A stretch of 64,000 bases of DNA from Acaryochloris sp. CCMEE 5410 (GTDB lineage Bacteria; Cyanobacteriota; Cyanobacteriia; Thermosynechococcales; Thermosynechococcaceae): positions 2,170,001 through 2,234,000 of the forward strand of contig NZ_AFEJ02000001.1 of NCBI RefSeq assembly GCF_000238775.2, given 5' to 3'. The notes beneath the pieces are model-generated. The model was given only the letters and a program-made list of their open reading frames with translations, searched no databases and was not told where the DNA came from. The position numbers and the translations under genes were made by a program. Shown one piece after another: positions 1-7,698 of this stretch; the stretch's first letter is position 1; each line of letters opens with the position of its first letter.

Positions 1-561
1 GCCTGGCCAGGTGTTATGACACTTGACACAGCTCGGTTCCATTTGGACGGCTTCGGCATAGCGAAACAAAAGGTGATCCTTCTCCTTTGCTTTTTGGTAG
101 TAGAAGCCAGTCGGGTTTCGCTGTAAATACTTCAGCGCCTTCTGTTCAAATATATTTTGGGGTCCCCCTGACCCTTGGCGATTGGGAAAGGGGTAATTAC
201 TAAACAAGCGAAAAGATAGACCACTTTCCGATTGGCTGACCCGTTCTCCCAACTCAATCGTGAAAGTCGCAGGCACTGGAACACCACCTGCCATTTGATG
301 GTATTCAGGACTTGCCGTCACATTATCTACATCGTCCAAACGCCCCACCACAGACTGGCTGTAAAGGAGCCAAGCTTCCTTAACCGTATTCACAGAAACC
401 CGCGCATGTTGAAGTGCTTGGGCATCCACTAAATCTGCCGATAACTCAAAGGTGCCCGAGAGGGCAACCCCCGTCCCCATACAGAGCAGCAGCACCAGAA
501 TCAGTGCTATCCGTTGATACAACCAAAGTGTTAGCTTTCGAAATCGCTGCAAATTAGACAA
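1..561 (-). CDS. Partial membrane-anchored c-type haem sensor-like protein (Tll0287-like/DUF3365)
   Basis: Only the N-terminal ~187 codons are present; the gene runs off the left edge. The product starts with a short basic stretch and a hydrophobic anchor (about residues 12-35), followed by a soluble domain with segments such as ARVSVNTVKEAW and FRLFSNYPFPNR. Exactly at the window edge is a CVKCH haem-attachment motif (codons at 30..16). This order is that of the Tll0287-like (DUF3365) haem domain, a periplasmic haem-binding sensor module that is often fused to HAMP and kinase or chemotaxis domains; the fused part, if any, lies outside the window. The start is uncertain: TTG at 561 is only one base from a GGGGG tract, while TTG at 552 has a normal spacing of about 10. 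No ATG offers a better choice. Family call is good; the full architecture is unknown. Confidence 0.75.
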   Translation of the reverse strand, partial: MSNLQRFRKLTLWLYQRIALILVLLLCMGTGVALSGTFELSADLVDAQALQHARVSVNTVKEAWLLYSQSVVGRLDDVDNVTASPEYHQMAGGVPVPATFTIELGERVSQSESGLSFRLFSNYPFPNRQGSGGPQNIFEQKALKYLQRNPTGFYYQKAKEKDHLLFRYAEAVQMEPSCVKCHNTWPG

Positions 562-1017
562 GCCCCCAAAAGTTCAGCCTGCAGAGATAGCAAAGACAAA
601 CCTCAGCTCAGTGATGACACCAAACTTTTCCGATTTACAGCAATCACATAAGGGAAAATAATGCAGAGTACAACCAATCGTTCGCTGCTAGATTAAGCAT
701 CGTAGCCTTTAGTTGTTACTGCCTAAAAAAATAGCAGGATAACACCCAGACTAGAGATCAAACAGTTCCTCAATGGTTAGATATAAAGCTCACCTGTTAA
801 TACCCATTAATTATAAAGACCGATTCGCCCAAATGGCCCGTCATACAGAGAAATTAGCGAATAAATATACCCCGTTCTTTCTGTCTAGAAATTAAAATAT
901 TTGAGACTCAAGATTTACTTCTCTCGAAAAAATTGAATCGCCATCGAGTTCACAGACAGGTTCAACATTGCCACGTTAGGCTATAGCAGTATCAGCACCG
1001 GATATTTTGGAGACCTC
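562..1017. other. Intergenic region between divergent genes
   Basis: About 456 bp, fairly AT-rich, between the leftward haem-sensor gene and the rightward methyltransferase gene. It must hold both promoters. I see no convincing coding frame, RNA gene or long inverted repeat in it. Confidence 0.5.
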
Positions 1018-1827
1018 ATGGCAGCGAAACCTAACGTTTTTTCTAACGTTCTCTCACCCTTTGCATGGCGATCTCGAATCTCTCGTCTCGCAACGGTATT
1101 AGCAGGGCTATGGGTTCTCGGTACTGTCCTATGGAGTCTGATTGGCCTCAATGCGGAAGCTCTAGCCGGGGTAGGCTTTACGGATCCCGCCCTTTACCAA
1201 GAGAAATCAGGATATAGCCTGGATGGGATTGGCAAAGTCTACATGGGCAGAGAAATCGCCCAAGTTATGGGCCACCAAGGCGCAGGATGGCTAGAGCGCT
1301 CAGGACGGGCTAGCAGTGAACAACCTCGGCGATTGGTGGAAGCCCTCAACTTAAGCCCGACGGACGTCGTCGCTGATATTGGGGCAGGAACGGGGTATAT
1401 GAGTTTTCGGATGACTCCCTTCCTACCTGAAGGAAAGGTTTTAGCAGTCGATATTCAGCCTGAGATGGTAGAAATCCTCAATTATTTCAAAGAAGAACGG
1501 CAGGTTGATAATTTAGACGCAATTTTAGGCAATGAGCAGAATCCTAACTTACCTGAGCAAAGTGTGGACTTAGTGCTGATGGTGGATGCTTACCACGAGT
1601 TTGAGTTTCCCAACGAAATGATGACGGGCATCGTTAAAGCTCTCAAACCCGGCGGCAGAGTTGTTTTAGCCGAGTATCGGGCCGAAAATCCCCTGGTGAT
1701 GATTAAGCCCTTACACAAGATGACGCAAAAGCAGGTCCGTAAAGAGATGCTCAAGGTCGGATTGGTATGGAAAGAGACCAAAAACCTATTGCCCCAGCAA
1801 CATTTGATGTTTTTTGAAGCCGCTTAG
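1018..1827 (+). CDS. Membrane-anchored or exported class I SAM-dependent methyltransferase
   Basis: A 269-residue protein with a basic N-terminus and one hydrophobic segment (about residues 25-43) followed by an AEALA site, so it is either tethered to the membrane or secreted. The rest is a Rossmann methyltransferase: motif I DIGAGTGYMSF begins at D120, the acidic ribose-binding residue follows in AVDIQPEM, motif IV is in LVLMVDAYHEF, and LKPGGRVVLAEYR is the post-motif strand. A substrate cannot be read from the sequence. Similar Sec-signal methyltransferases are common in bacteria and mostly unassigned. A long imperfect hairpin lies between this gene and the next one, which is on the same strand, so read-through is possible but not shown. 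Confidence 0.8.
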   Translation: MAAKPNVFSNVLSPFAWRSRISRLATVLAGLWVLGTVLWSLIGLNAEALAGVGFTDPALYQEKSGYSLDGIGKVYMGREIAQVMGHQGAGWLERSGRASSEQPRRLVEALNLSPTDVVADIGAGTGYMSFRMTPFLPEGKVLAVDIQPEMVEILNYFKEERQVDNLDAILGNEQNPNLPEQSVDLVLMVDAYHEFEFPNEMMTGIVKALKPGGRVVLAEYRAENPLVMIKPLHKMTQKQVRKEMLKVGLVWKETKNLLPQQHLMFFEAA

Positions 1828-1850
1828 GATCTTCTCTAAGGCAACCGTTA

Positions 1851-1925
1851 TCTCAGCCCATCTTGCCCCTGGATGTGATCCCAACCATGACGTTGGCCCA
1901 GAGACGTGCCAAGATGGTGCTGAGA
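1851..1925. terminator. Long imperfect hairpin between two genes
   Basis: TCTCAGC (1851-1857) pairs with GCTGAGA (1919-1925), and after a small bulge CATCTTG (1859-1865) pairs with CAAGATG (1910-1916). The loop holds a further CCAA/TTGG pairing. There is no T-run after it, so it may be an mRNA structure or attenuator rather than a simple intrinsic terminator. Confidence 0.4.
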
Positions 1926-1947
1926 GTCGGGCTTTGGAGTCTCCTGT

Positions 1948-3234
1948 ATGCGTCTAAAAGTTCAGTGGCTATGGGTTGGGATTGGCATTGTGCTAGGGGC
2001 ACAATCGGTATCGGCTGAGTCCGCCATCCCCAATGGATCGGCCGTACAGCAAGCTATTCCGAGCATAACCCAGCTGAGAGCCCAAGGTCCTGATGGACTG
2101 GTTCAGTTTTTGAAAGATCATGGCCAGGCACTCAAGTCCACCGAGCTGCCTAATCCACACCTGAGAACACAACTAGATGCCCTCTGTAAGCAGCGAGATT
2201 GTCACGCTTCTCAGCTGTATTGGCATACGGATCTAGCTAAGGCACAAGCAGAAGCCCGAGCCAGCAATAAGCCCATATTGTCTTTACGATTATTGGGCAA
2301 TTTAGATGAAGAGCTGAGCTGCGCCAATAGTCGATTCTTCCGAGTCGCCCTCTATCCCAATGCCGAGGTGTCTCAATATTTGCGCGAACGGTATGTCTTG
2401 CACTGGGAGTCCGTGCGTCCTGCCCCCGTCATGACCATTGATTTTGGTGATGGTCGCCAGCTCAAACGCACCGTCACGGGCAACAGTATCCACTATGTGC
2501 TGGATGCCAGTGGCCGTCCCCTGGAAGCGTTGCCTGGACTCTATGGCCCTCAAGCTTTTCTTCAGCATTTACAGCGGGCAGAGAGACTTTGGAAGCAAAC
2601 GGCTCGTCTACAAGAGGGCGAATACCAACAAGCCCTGCAAACCTATCATCAGCAGCGGTTAGAAGCCATTCAAACGAATTGGACTCAAGACCTACAAACA
2701 GCAGGGATCAAGGATATTCCTGAACTACAGGCACTACCCGATAGCACAACGCCGAATGCAGTAGATGCTGCGCCCATTGCCCTCACTAAGGCACTCGTGG
2801 AGATCCCTTTGGTGTCTTCGTCTATGAGTCTATCGACTTTGGCCAACCAAAACCGCGATCAACTCAATGAAGCCACTCAGCCTCAGACCTGGGGGAAATT
2901 AGCTGAATTTCAGGCAGATCAAGCAAAGCTGGATGAGAACAGCAAATCTCTGATGCGAAGTAAGCACAGTGCCTACCGTGCCCCTAAAACGCTAGCCAAA
3001 ACCGTCAAAAGCTTTGAGCAGGCCATGGCCATTGATACAGTCCGCAATGAATACCTTCTCCATTCGCGCATCCACCAGTGGTTTGTAGAACGCAACCAAA
3101 CTGGAACGATATATCAACTGAATGAGAAGGTGTATGCCGACTTATTTCTAACGCCGAGGTCTGATCCCTGGTTGGGGTTGGTATCGCCGGATATCTACAG
3201 TGCTATTGAGGGGGATGGGATCGAGGTTCAGTAG
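1948..3234 (+). CDS. Exported protein with thioredoxin-like region, function unknown
   Basis: A 428-residue protein. The first ~24 residues form a Sec signal (VGIGIVLGAQSVSAESA). Residues about 95-215 read like a thioredoxin-fold domain of the type that starts with a tryptophan/histidine stretch and KPILSLRLLG; it contains a C-A-N-S segment (ELSCANSRFF) but no CxxC, so redox activity by the classical mechanism is unlikely. A further Cys pair (CKQRDC, about residues 69-74) precedes it. The C-terminal half is Gln-rich and helical. GGAG lies 8 bases before the ATG. The 3' end overlaps the 3' end of the convergent downstream gene by 87 bp. The thioredoxin-like call is inference from pattern only. 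Confidence 0.65.
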   Translation: MRLKVQWLWVGIGIVLGAQSVSAESAIPNGSAVQQAIPSITQLRAQGPDGLVQFLKDHGQALKSTELPNPHLRTQLDALCKQRDCHASQLYWHTDLAKAQAEARASNKPILSLRLLGNLDEELSCANSRFFRVALYPNAEVSQYLRERYVLHWESVRPAPVMTIDFGDGRQLKRTVTGNSIHYVLDASGRPLEALPGLYGPQAFLQHLQRAERLWKQTARLQEGEYQQALQTYHQQRLEAIQTNWTQDLQTAGIKDIPELQALPDSTTPNAVDAAPIALTKALVEIPLVSSSMSLSTLANQNRDQLNEATQPQTWGKLAEFQADQAKLDENSKSLMRSKHSAYRAPKTLAKTVKSFEQAMAIDTVRNEYLLHSRIHQWFVERNQTGTIYQLNEKVYADLFLTPRSDPWLGLVSPDIYSAIEGDGIEVQ

Positions 3235-3612
3235 GGTATCTACTTTAGGGGGCCGCAACATCATCAAGCCCTGCCAACAATAGCTCACGATAGCCAAGAC
3301 GGTTTGTCTCATGCTGTGAGGATGGAAACCCGCCCAAGCATTGAAGCTCAAACACACAACGGCAATGGTGAACAGAATATAGGTGGGAGCCATAATCACG
3401 CCAATGATCAGCCAGGACAGATCGTGGAGCGCTAGCAGAACTGCCGCTAGGCTAGAAAATCCAATGCTGGCGCGGATAGATCCAGGGGAATGATCTCGAC
3501 TAACTTTATAAACCGTTAAGGCGGTAGACAGAATATTGATGGGGACTAAGGATGCACAAATGCCAACGCAGTTGCATCGGGAAAAGTCGAGAAGGGCGTT
3601 AAGACTTAGCAT
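3148..3612 (-). CDS. Small integral membrane protein, conserved cyanobacterial type
   Basis: A 154-residue product starting with MLSLNALLDFSRCNCVGICA at 3612, a start chosen because the residues upstream of it look unlike a conserved N-terminus. It has about four hydrophobic segments: residues 13-32, 45-62, 65-85 and 95-115. Small cyanobacterial membrane proteins beginning with a similar N-x-C-V-x-I-C-A helix are familiar to me, but no function is known. Its C-terminal 29 codons overlap antisense to the end of the thioredoxin-like gene. A longer frame to 3669 exists but adds a non-conserved N-terminus. Moderate confidence. Confidence 0.55.
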   Translation of the reverse strand: MLSLNALLDFSRCNCVGICASLVPINILSTALTVYKVSRDHSPGSIRASIGFSSLAAVLLALHDLSWLIIGVIMAPTYILFTIAVVCLSFNAWAGFHPHSMRQTVLAIVSYCWQGLMMLRPPKVDTLLNLDPIPLNSTVDIRRYQPQPGIRPRR

Positions 3613-3725
3613 GTCCCCCGTTCTATCATGTTTAGGAGATCGATGCGGCGAATTGCAAAAGCTAGGCAATAATACTTAATCTGCTTTGATTCCCATTGCC
3701 CTAAATTCCAGTGAGGTCATTCCTG

Positions 3726-4103
3726 ATGAGTTCGTCCCCAACGTTAGGCCCTATCCATCCCCTTGTCCCCGCTGGGGAGGATTTGGAACCTGCGATCGCA
3801 TTTTACGAACAAAAACTCGGATTCAAGGTCATCCACCGGGAAGGGGATCCTCTGAGACTAGCCATTGTCCAGCGAGATATGGCCGTTATCTATCTGTGCA
3901 AAAACAGCTACCAAAATTTGGGCAGTCCCACCAGCATCCGTATTCAGGTCAACGAGATTGACCAGCTGTTTGCTGAATATGAAGCAAAAGACGACAGAAT
4001 TGTCCAAGAAAAATTGGCACAAAAACCCTGGGGACCGAAAGAATTTGTGGTGACTGACCCAGTCGGTGGCTGTCTAACCTTTTTCACAATACCTGGTTCA
4101 TGA
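3726..4103 (+). CDS. VOC superfamily (glyoxalase/bleomycin-resistance-like) protein
   Basis: A 125-residue single-domain protein. The fold signature is clear: a first strand followed by AIAFYEQKLGFKVIHREGD, a middle strand with AIVQRDMAVIYL, then IRIQVNEIDQLFAEYEAK and a final PWGPKEFVVTDPVGGCLTFF. The last motif, with D-P-x-G-x-x-x-x-F, is typical of bleomycin-resistance-like members. The HPL near residue 12 and the missing usual C-terminal Glu make a metal site uncertain, so it may be a binding protein rather than an enzyme. A HIP1 site lies inside the gene near 3795. An ATG five codons upstream (3711) is an alternative start. A strong hairpin lies about 140 bp downstream. Confidence 0.75.
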   Translation: MSSSPTLGPIHPLVPAGEDLEPAIAFYEQKLGFKVIHREGDPLRLAIVQRDMAVIYLCKNSYQNLGSPTSIRIQVNEIDQLFAEYEAKDDRIVQEKLAQKPWGPKEFVVTDPVGGCLTFFTIPGS

Positions 4104-4242
4104 ATAGGCTTCTTATAAAATTTAGCTAATAATATGGTGACAGATAAAAAAATCAGGTCAAATCTCACCATTTATTAAGTTAGTAGCGCATCATAAAACT
4201 GATACTGCAAGAGGTCTATTCCTAACCTAATGTGATTCGAGC

Positions 4243-4277
4243 TAAAGCAAGTGCCAACAAAGTTGGCACTTGCTTTA
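4243..4277. terminator. Perfect 16-bp hairpin with AAA loop
   Basis: TAAAGCAAGTGCCAAC (4243-4258) is followed by an AAA loop and the exact reverse complement (4262-4277). The 3' arm ends in CTTTA, so it can act as an intrinsic terminator for the VOC gene; it lies in the 290-bp space before the interrupted gene. Confidence 0.65.
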
Positions 4278-4794
4278 ATCTGAAGGATGAATTATCACAG
4301 GGATGCTACCAGAAGTAACTGAGAAGTTGGTTTTGAAATATGGTTTAAAAAAGAAATATCTGAGTTTTTGAAAGCTAGAAAATCATGGAGTTACAGTATG
4401 GCAATGTCATCTTCAAAGAAATTTAATCCTCTTCAATTCATAAAAGATTTTGGTGAACCTATAGCAGCAGTTATCACTGTAGCCATTCTTGCTTATCAAA
4501 TCTTCCTCTTATTTCCTCAACAATCTAAAACCTTAGACACGCAGAAAAAAACATTGGATGAGCAGGATAAAAAATTAGCCAGTATAAAAAATGACCTACA
4601 AAAACGTGATGTGTTTTCGGATAGAATATTTAAGTCAATTAATTTCCTAGGAGATGTTGATGATAATAAAAAAAGTTTAGCTAAGGCTACAATGACTTTA
4701 ATGGCTCTAGATCTACATGCTGATGATGAAAAAGATCGTAAAAAAATTGTATCTCTAGTTCTAGCTACTGAAAATTCTAATTTAGTTAAATTAC

Positions 4795-5402
4795 CTCCGG
4801 CAGAGCCGGAGGCTTATCATTGTTAGCCCCTGAAAGGGGCCAGTGGATTAGCCCCAAAGGGGCACTCCTGTATCATCAACTCATCGGTAGGTTTAACTGC
4901 TCTATTCGCTCATCCTCTATCTCTTGGTTCCGAATGTAGGCACGAACTACTCCTTCATCCAAACCAACAGTCGACACATAATAACCATGCGCCCAAAAGC
5001 TCTCGCCTGAATAATTCCGACGCTTTCCCATAAATTGACGCGCTATCGCTATGGCACTCTTACCCTTCATAAAACCCACCACCCCTGAGACCGGATGCTT
5101 TGGTGGAATACTCATACACATGTGAACATGATCTGGCAACAAATGACCTTCCAAAATTTCAACACCACGTTGTTCCGCCAGCTCCCGAAATAAAACGCCT
5201 AAGCGAATGCGAAGACTACCATATATAACTTTCCGACGACGCTTAGGAATGAATACAATGTGATATTTGCAATCCCAAGTCGTATGATTTAGCTTTTTAG
5301 GTGACATTTCTTTCTCCTTGCGAGAAAACTGCAAGGAGAATTTTCTACCGTTGCACCCGGTCAAACCTACGAGAGTCTCCCCGGCAGAGCCGGGGGCTTA
5401 CC
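4795..5402 (-). mobile_element. IS200-type insertion element (IS200/IS605 family)
   Basis: About 608 bp with one Y1 transposase gene and no long terminal inverted repeats, as expected for IS200. Both ends carry the subterminal hairpins of the family: CCTCCGGC-AGA-GCCGGAGG around 4794-4812 at the left and CCCCGGC-AGA-GCCGGGG around 5379-5396 at the right. Left flank reads TTAC and the right end GGCTTACC, so the exact cleavage positions are ambiguous by a few bases; the limits given are those that restore the host reading frame. Two more small GC hairpins (about 4825-4839 and 4852-4864) lie between the left end and the transposase stop. Confidence 0.85.
4876..5307 (-). CDS. tnpA: IS200/IS605-family Y1 transposase TnpA
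   Basis: A 143-residue HUH/Y1 transposase, the normal size for the family. It has the opening CKYHIVFIPKRRRKVIYG, the metal-binding HUH motif as HVHM in LPDHVHMCMSIPPKH, and the catalytic tyrosine in FWAHGYYVSTVG. Start at 5307 is supported by GGAGAAAG directly upstream; a longer frame to 5364 would read through the right IS end. These enzymes cut and rejoin single-stranded DNA at the hairpin ends. All key residues are present, so the element may be active. It is transcribed against the gene it interrupts. Confidence 0.92.
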   Translation of the reverse strand: MSPKKLNHTTWDCKYHIVFIPKRRRKVIYGSLRIRLGVLFRELAEQRGVEILEGHLLPDHVHMCMSIPPKHPVSGVVGFMKGKSAIAIARQFMGKRRNYSGESFWAHGYYVSTVGLDEGVVRAYIRNQEIEDERIEQLNLPMS

Positions 5403-6121
5403 AATATTTAGTTATTGCCCTTTTTAAGGCATTTGCTAAGGATAGTAAATACGCTGAACTGTTTAAAGACGATAAAATCAAAAACCTTCTATCTCGGCAA
5501 AAAAACTTAGAGGCGGCCACAAAAAACGCGTCAGAAAATGATTCTGCGAAATCTAAGAATGAGACGATAGAAACGAAACAACCAAATGAAGATTTACAAA
5601 CATCTGCATTGGCAATTGCTGCTAAAGAGGTTTCTGAGGGTTGGATTTATTTAGGACATACCGCAGAACCTGGGACAGAAATATTATTACCTAGAACTAA
5701 AACCATAGAAGTAACTGGCCTGCCTAAAAACGGTGATGAGTTAAGAGCAATCACTAATATTAACTTTCGAAATAATTCTCCTGCAATCACCGGAAAACTT
5801 GGTGACATTATTGGTGTCATTAAGAAAGGAGAAAGAGTTAAGATTTTGGAGGTTAATAAATCTACTTCTACTGCTAAAGGTTATGATGCCTATTGGGCAA
5901 GGATAAAATTATTAACTGAGTAGTGGAGCTTCAATGACCTCACCCACTTACCATATCGCGCAATCAATTATGCAAGAGGTCTAATTTCCTTAGTCAGTTT
6001 CAAAATCAGAAAATATCACAAGCCAATAATTAATGCTCTCAAGAGGCCATTAGGGATAAGCCACATGACTTGATCCCAGACAGTGTTAAACGGACTCGAT
6101 TGCTAGAGATAAAAGGGCCGC

Positions 6122-6730
6122 ATGCTAGGTATATCGCTGATCCATTGGTTAGTAATCCTCAGTGTACTGATTAGTACAGCTGGGGCCTTCGCCTATATTC
6201 GCGATACCCTCGCGGGTAAGACGAAGCCCAACCGGGTGTCCTGGTCCACGTGGGCCTTATCCCCCTTGATTAGTACCGCAGCTGCACTCTCAGCAGGGGC
6301 AGCTGGTTGGCCTACTTTGCGCGTTTTTATTGCGGGTTTACTGCCCCTTTTAATTTTTTTAGCCTCATTTGTTAATAAACGCAGCTACTGGGAAATGGGA
6401 GTCTTTGACTTAAGCTGTGGGGCGTTCTCGTTGCTGGCGGTGATTTTATGGGCTGTGATCGCATCTCCGCAACTAGCCATCCTCTGTGCCATCATCGGCG
6501 ATATTTTTGCCTCTTTCCCGACCTTAATCAAAACCTGGAAATATCCAGATACCGAGACAGGTGCGATGTTTTTTGCCAGTCTTCTCAGCGTGCTATTGGT
6601 TCTGCCCTCCATTCCCGTCTGGAATATTGCTAATGCCGCCTTTCAGGTTCATTTATTGATTATGAGTTCACTGCTGCTATTTGCCGTCTACCGCAAACCG
6701 ATTCAGAGACGGTTTCACTTTTCCAAGTAA
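6122..6730 (+). CDS. Multi-pass membrane protein with two PQ-loop/SemiSWEET-like halves
   Basis: A 202-residue protein with about seven hydrophobic segments. Two stretches look like related half-units: AYIRDTLAGKTKPNRVSWSTW in the first half and FPTLIKTWKYPDTETGAMFF in the second, each a short helix-break-helix with a P-T/K-P-N/P-D turn followed by a transmembrane helix. That layout is reminiscent of PQ-loop/SemiSWEET small-solute transporters, but the classical PQ pair is replaced by KP and FP, so this is inference. Its end is convergent with the beta-lactamase gene, with a small CCCTG/CAGGG hairpin in the 51-bp gap (6732-6746). Confidence 0.65.
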   Translation: MLGISLIHWLVILSVLISTAGAFAYIRDTLAGKTKPNRVSWSTWALSPLISTAAALSAGAAGWPTLRVFIAGLLPLLIFLASFVNKRSYWEMGVFDLSCGAFSLLAVILWAVIASPQLAILCAIIGDIFASFPTLIKTWKYPDTETGAMFFASLLSVLLVLPSIPVWNIANAAFQVHLLIMSSLLLFAVYRKPIQRRFHFSK

Positions 6731-6781
6731 ACCCTGGGGAACAGGGCTGACTCGCGTTCGAGACTCGGAGAGGAGAAAAGA

Positions 6782-7633
6782 CTACAGCAGATTTAAAGCT
6801 TTCAAACTGCGACGCGTTACTTCTGCCCGAGCGGGTAAATCTTTCTGATCACCGATATCGAGATTGGTGGCAAAGAAATAGACATTGTCATTTTGCTCGA
6901 CATAGCCGACATACCAACCAATGCCAGGCTGCAGTGCCCAACCCGTCTTCGCTCGGATCGTATATTCGGGTGTTTGCTCCACAATCATGATCTGTTTCAC
7001 CGTTGCGATCGCAGATTCTGAAAAGGGTAGTTCATTGCCATACAAACGCTGGAGAAACTGAATCTGTTCCGTCGGTGAAATCCGCAACTCCCCCGTCAAC
7101 CAAAAGGTATCTATCTCATCGGCCTTGCCAATGGATTGATTGCCGTAGCCAACTTTAGTCACCCATTGCTGCATCCGCTGAAAGCCAATGCGACGCGCTA
7201 ATACCTGGTAAAACCAGACCGCCGATACCTTAAACGCGGTTTGCAAATTCAGGTCTCGATTCCAGGTGGGGAAACTGCGTTCTACCCCATCCCAGGTCAG
7301 AAGGGCGAGGTCGTTGGCAATCACCCCTGTTTCTAGGGCAATCAGGGAGTTGAGAATTTTGAAGGTGGATGCAGGTAAAAACGGCTGGGTATTACGGGCC
7401 GGATTGTACTGATAGGTACGGTTGCGTTTGAGGTCGTAAATCAAAATCGAGCCGTTGACCTTGAGATCTTGAAAAGGCTGGGCCAGGGAAATAGTCTGCT
7501 GGGCCAACTTGGGGGGAGCTGCAACAGACGATTCGCCCCAGAGGATGGCGGTTAAAGATAAACTTGCGATTGCCAAACACCGGGCAACACAATACCCCAG
7601 TTTTTTATCGACGTGGTTAACCATCTTCTCCAT
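6782..7633 (-). CDS. Class D (OXA-type) beta-lactamase or homologue
   Basis: A 283-residue serine hydrolase with a Sec signal ending near AVA-APPK (residue ~40). All class D motifs are visible in order: the nucleophile tetrad STFK at 89-92, SAV at 137-139, YGN at 163-165, a W at 178 in DTFWLTGEL, and KTG at 229-231 followed by WYVGYVE. These enzymes hydrolyse beta-lactams in the periplasm through a carboxylated lysine (K92). A minority of homologues act instead as signal sensors or penicillin-binding relatives, but the complete motif set and single-domain size favour an enzyme. It is followed downstream by a convergent gene and preceded by the S9 peptidase on the same strand with a 65-bp gap. 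No resistance-type mobile context (integron, transposon) is visible, so it looks chromosomal. Confidence 0.88.
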   Translation of the reverse strand: MEKMVNHVDKKLGYCVARCLAIASLSLTAILWGESSVAAPPKLAQQTISLAQPFQDLKVNGSILIYDLKRNRTYQYNPARNTQPFLPASTFKILNSLIALETGVIANDLALLTWDGVERSFPTWNRDLNLQTAFKVSAVWFYQVLARRIGFQRMQQWVTKVGYGNQSIGKADEIDTFWLTGELRISPTEQIQFLQRLYGNELPFSESAIATVKQIMIVEQTPEYTIRAKTGWALQPGIGWYVGYVEQNDNVYFFATNLDIGDQKDLPARAEVTRRSLKALNLL

Positions 7634-7698
7634 GACCTACATTCAAAGAACTGCGGGGCTAGGCCGATTCAGTTTCTTGCCCCTCATGCGAATGGCCC

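Larger units (their letters stand above)
4398..5923 (+). pseudogene. Membrane/coiled-coil/SH3-like protein gene, interrupted by an IS200-type element
   Basis: One gene in two pieces. The left piece starts at ATG 4398 (GGAG at 4387-4390) and encodes a hydrophobic segment (AAVITVAILAYQIFLLF), a coiled coil (LDTQKKTLDEQDKKLASIK) and a helical domain, up to NLVK near 4790. The right piece resumes near 5403 with QYLVIALFKAF, a Lys/Asn/Glu-rich linker, and a C-terminal strand-rich domain of SH3-like look (KLGDIIGVIKKGERVKILEV). Removing 4795-5402 (608 bp, which is 2 mod 3) restores one frame across the junction, reading NLVKLQYLVIAL. The left piece now ends in PPAEPEAYHC encoded by the IS end. Intact length would be about 300 residues. 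I do not recognise the family; it looks like a membrane-tethered envelope protein. Confidence 0.8.
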
